DNA from: Anas platyrhynchos
Taxonomy: Eukaryota; Chordata; Aves; Anseriformes; Anatidae
Direction: 5' to 3'
Length of the DNA: 64,000 bases
Assembly (NCBI RefSeq): GCF_047663525.1
Contig: NC_092589.1
Coordinates: 59,887,501 to 59,951,500, forward strand
Below the pieces are notes generated by a model, which worked only from the letters and a program-made list of their open reading frames with translations, made no database searches and was not told the DNA's origin. A program made the translations under genes and the position numbers. The first letter of the stretch is position 1; each line of letters starts with the position of its first letter. Of the stretch, positions 61,276 to 64,000 are shown in pieces.

Positions 61276-64000
61276 GATAAAAGGGAGACTTCTCTTTTCT
61301 CCTGAATATTCTTGGGGTGCTGATTAAAAGTTAACCATCCTGTTTTGCATTTTTTTTTCCATGATCCAGGAGTTCTAACTGTCTTTCATGAGTATATCTA
61401 AGTACTTGTTTCTTGATCGGTAGGTAACTGTTTGTTTTGTTTGCTTGTTTTTTGTTTTTATTAGATGTATGATTCATCCAGATTGAACCCCACTTTTTTT
61501 CACTGCTATTTCAATAACCTCTTAGTGCATTTGGATTTTTCTCCTTGTATGTGGTTGCAGCATCCTTCTGTACCATGCAGGAATTTAGTTAGTTCTTTAT
61601 ATTAATTATAATTAGTTATATTCAGGTTTGCTAATGACAGTGTGACAAAACAGTATGCAATTCTGGCTATTCTATGATCTTACTAAACCAATTCATCCCA
61701 AACAATTGCAGTCAATAATGATATGATATTTGCCTACCGTGACTGAATTTTAATCCATTTTACAAATTTTTGTGCAAAACTTTTTAACTTTCTGATAGAA
61801 TATTGTGCATTTCTGCATCAAATCCCTTGACATTGTGTCTAAATACAGCAGTCTCCATGTCAGTATTTGTTGCTAGCATGGCATGTCTTGTACAAAAGCA
61901 TGATTGTATTTTCATAGCCAGGTCTGGTTAACATAATTTGCTGCTAAAAATTTATCAAATCTCCATGCCAAAGGAACAGGGTTCTTCCTAATGTAGGGAG
62001 CCATTATGGCCAGAAGCACTGTTTGAGAAGGGAACCCCTGTCTGCTCTTCTGACTACTAAAACCCACTCAGTTCTTCTCCAGATTGGAAAAAATAGATAT
62101 TAGTGACTTATTACTCCTTTGTTATAGCTTTAAGGTCAGGAGCATCTCTAGAGCAGAACAACTGTATGTATTAACATCCTCCCTTGCAGGATTAGAGAAG
62201 CCTTGGTATCTTTGCTGTCATTAACAACGAGTCTGTATGACTACATTTGCTGTTGTTGAAACGCTCAAAACTTTTCAGAGCTTGAGAAATGCAGCTGTTG
62301 AAATACATTCCTCTCCCAAAGCGTATTTAGTGATAACAGTAAGAATGTGTGAGCTGAAAACTCTCAATATAACCTGAAACAGCTGATGTAGTACCTGAGC
62401 TTGTCGAGCTGAGTGGGTTGCAGTTGCCCGTACACACGTGAGGATGAGCTGCGTGATAAACCTGACCAAAGACATGGTAGCGGGAGGCATTCAGGATCTG
62501 TAGAAAGTTAGGCAGTGCTTACCTGCTTTCCCTTAACCCCCTTTTATGCCTGGTGAGGCAGCTTTCCTGCAGCTGCAGTTTGCACCTGTATGGGACTGTA
62601 CTGGAGATACTTGTTCAGCTTTATGCTCAGCTGTCAAGGAAAGGCCCTCCTTGGGGGAGAGGGAGGAAATTGCTCCAATCTGCTGACTTCTGCATGCATG
62701 TGAAACTTTCTGAATTGGAGTGTGCATTATTTAACAGAGCATCAGCTGAAAGGTTTTTGGCAATTTTGTGCTGTTTTAATTTAGGTGAACTGGAGCAGGA
62801 CTTTGCTTGAAATAACACACGTTTTGTTTCAAATAGCACATGCACTGTTTCAATTTGGAGTTCGTATCCTGAAGCTGAATCTGTTCTGAATCTGGAGGTT
62901 CCTACTTAGAGCATATGGAGAAGGTGCACAGCCCACTGCAACCTGTAGGATAAAGTTTGCTATTGAAATGAAATACATGCAGAAAATCTTAAAAGTCCTG
63001 AGACATTGCAAAAGCTTTATTTTCTCAAGTGCGCTTGTTAATGGTTCAACTTCTCAGTAAAGTCAAGTCAAGCCTCAATTCAAGGATGCGACCCTTGTTG
63101 CACAAAGGCAGGTAGGATAGCCTTAAGTGCACACAGCTTTACAAGCAGGGCTGATGGCATACATTGACCTCAATGCTACCTGAAGAGGCAGAAAGGGAGA
63201 GGGGGGTGGAAAAAAAGAGAGAAAAAGTATTCCACCAGGCAGCAGGGAGAAGTGAGGGAGTCCCAGGGAGGTGTCCTCCTTGGGGTGTCCACTTGGTTCA
63301 GGAGCTGCTCAAGCTCCCTGATGGTTGCTTTTGCTTATGATGCTGTCAGCGTCGACTGCATCAGGTATGATGTGGTGCACCTGTTCATGCTGGTGGGCCA
63401 ATTACAAGGCTTTGTGCATGTGTGTTACTGGGTAATTTGTATTGGGAAGGCAAACAGGCATTGCCCTAGCAGGTGCTAGAGTTATCAATGAAAAACTGTG
63501 AGGGGAGTGTTGAAAGGATCTCACTATGGAGCTGTAGATTGAGAACTAGGATGTGATGAGGCAGGGAGGGAAAAGGGATGATAAGAACAGGAAGGGCAGA
63601 TGTTTTCTGACATAAGGGATAAAAAAATGCTCCAGAATCAAGCTGTGCAAGGCCATAAGGACAAGAGCACTTGGGACACCAGGGTAAAGGCACTGCCATG
63701 GTATCCTCAGGCTGGGAGATGAGGGTTGCCAGAGGTGCTAGTAGAGAAGACTGAAAGCAAAAGGCCCTTGATATTAAAAAGGTAAGGCACCATGCTCTCC
63801 CTGGAGAGGAAACCACAGGTGCGAAGACAAGGGCTTTAATTTGTGACTTCTTAAAACGAGTGTCATAGCTGGGTTTGGCACTGGAAAAAGGAGATCACAA
63901 AATAAACATATTGTCTGGGCTATTGGAGGGGAATAATTGTAGATGAGAAATATTTGGGCTGCGTAAGGTGCTGAGGTATACTTACTCAGTGTGGCTACCA

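Larger units (their letters stand above)
56181..64000. other. intergenic, no gene recognised
   Basis: I see only simple repeats here: (AAAAC)n at 61093-61133 and (AAAT)n at 61244-61275. The small open frames lack conserved domains or paired splice sites. Partial exons of a neighbouring gene could be hidden if they are short. Confidence 0.5.

Noticed and set aside
63004..63480. Possible 3' end of a minus-strand gene (TTTATT at about 63017) and open frames up to 63816
   Set aside because: No conserved peptide, splice sites or repeat homology were recognised, and a single AATAAA is not sufficient.

Overview
The window is nuclear DNA from a bird, or at least a sauropsid. Vertebrate exons with consensus splice sites sit in long introns. 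Several CR1 LINE 3' ends with the avian ATTCTRTG tail are present, and a solo LTR of a type I recall from bird genomes lies at 46.2-47.3 kb. There are no bacterial-type operons, CRISPR arrays or recognisable tRNA/rRNA genes.

Positions 1-34.1 kb (+ strand) hold the 3' two thirds of NHSL1 (Nance-Horan syndrome-like 1), a proline- and serine-rich regulator of the Scar/WAVE actin machinery. Six coding exons join without a phase conflict: 1031-1158, 9892-10084, 14965-15096, 24245-27658 (the giant exon), 28216-28345 and 31781-32504 (stop). They give about 1,572 residues. The first exon or exons lie upstream of the window. The 3'UTR appears to end at AATAAA 34053-34058. I also see a candidate in-frame 24-codon cassette exon at 4039-4110, and weaker candidates for an alternative first exon (23011-23041) and an alternative last exon (28751-28880).

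Positions 34.1-49.4 kb carry no gene I recognise. They contain a GC-rich array with a period of about 300 bp (41.2-43.7 kb). Its units, read on the minus strand, repeat an exon-sized module with polypyrimidine-AG and CAG|GTAAG-like borders, and the array ends in a canonical AATAAA. A hexanucleotide array (43.3 kb) and the solo LTR follow.

Positions 49.4-55.7 kb (minus strand) hold SMIM28, a small single-pass membrane protein. It has two coding exons (55578-55688 and 49978-50397) that predict 176 residues with a PPxY motif. Its 5.2-kb intron contains a damaged CR1 LINE and a perfect 28-bp inverted repeat with a 4-nt loop (51606-51665). From 55.7 kb to the end I found no further gene.

NHSL1 and SMIM28 converge (tail to tail). 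Nothing in the sequence suggests that they act together. The observations most worth following are the tandem splice-module array, the cassette exon, the palindrome and the SMIM28 gene.
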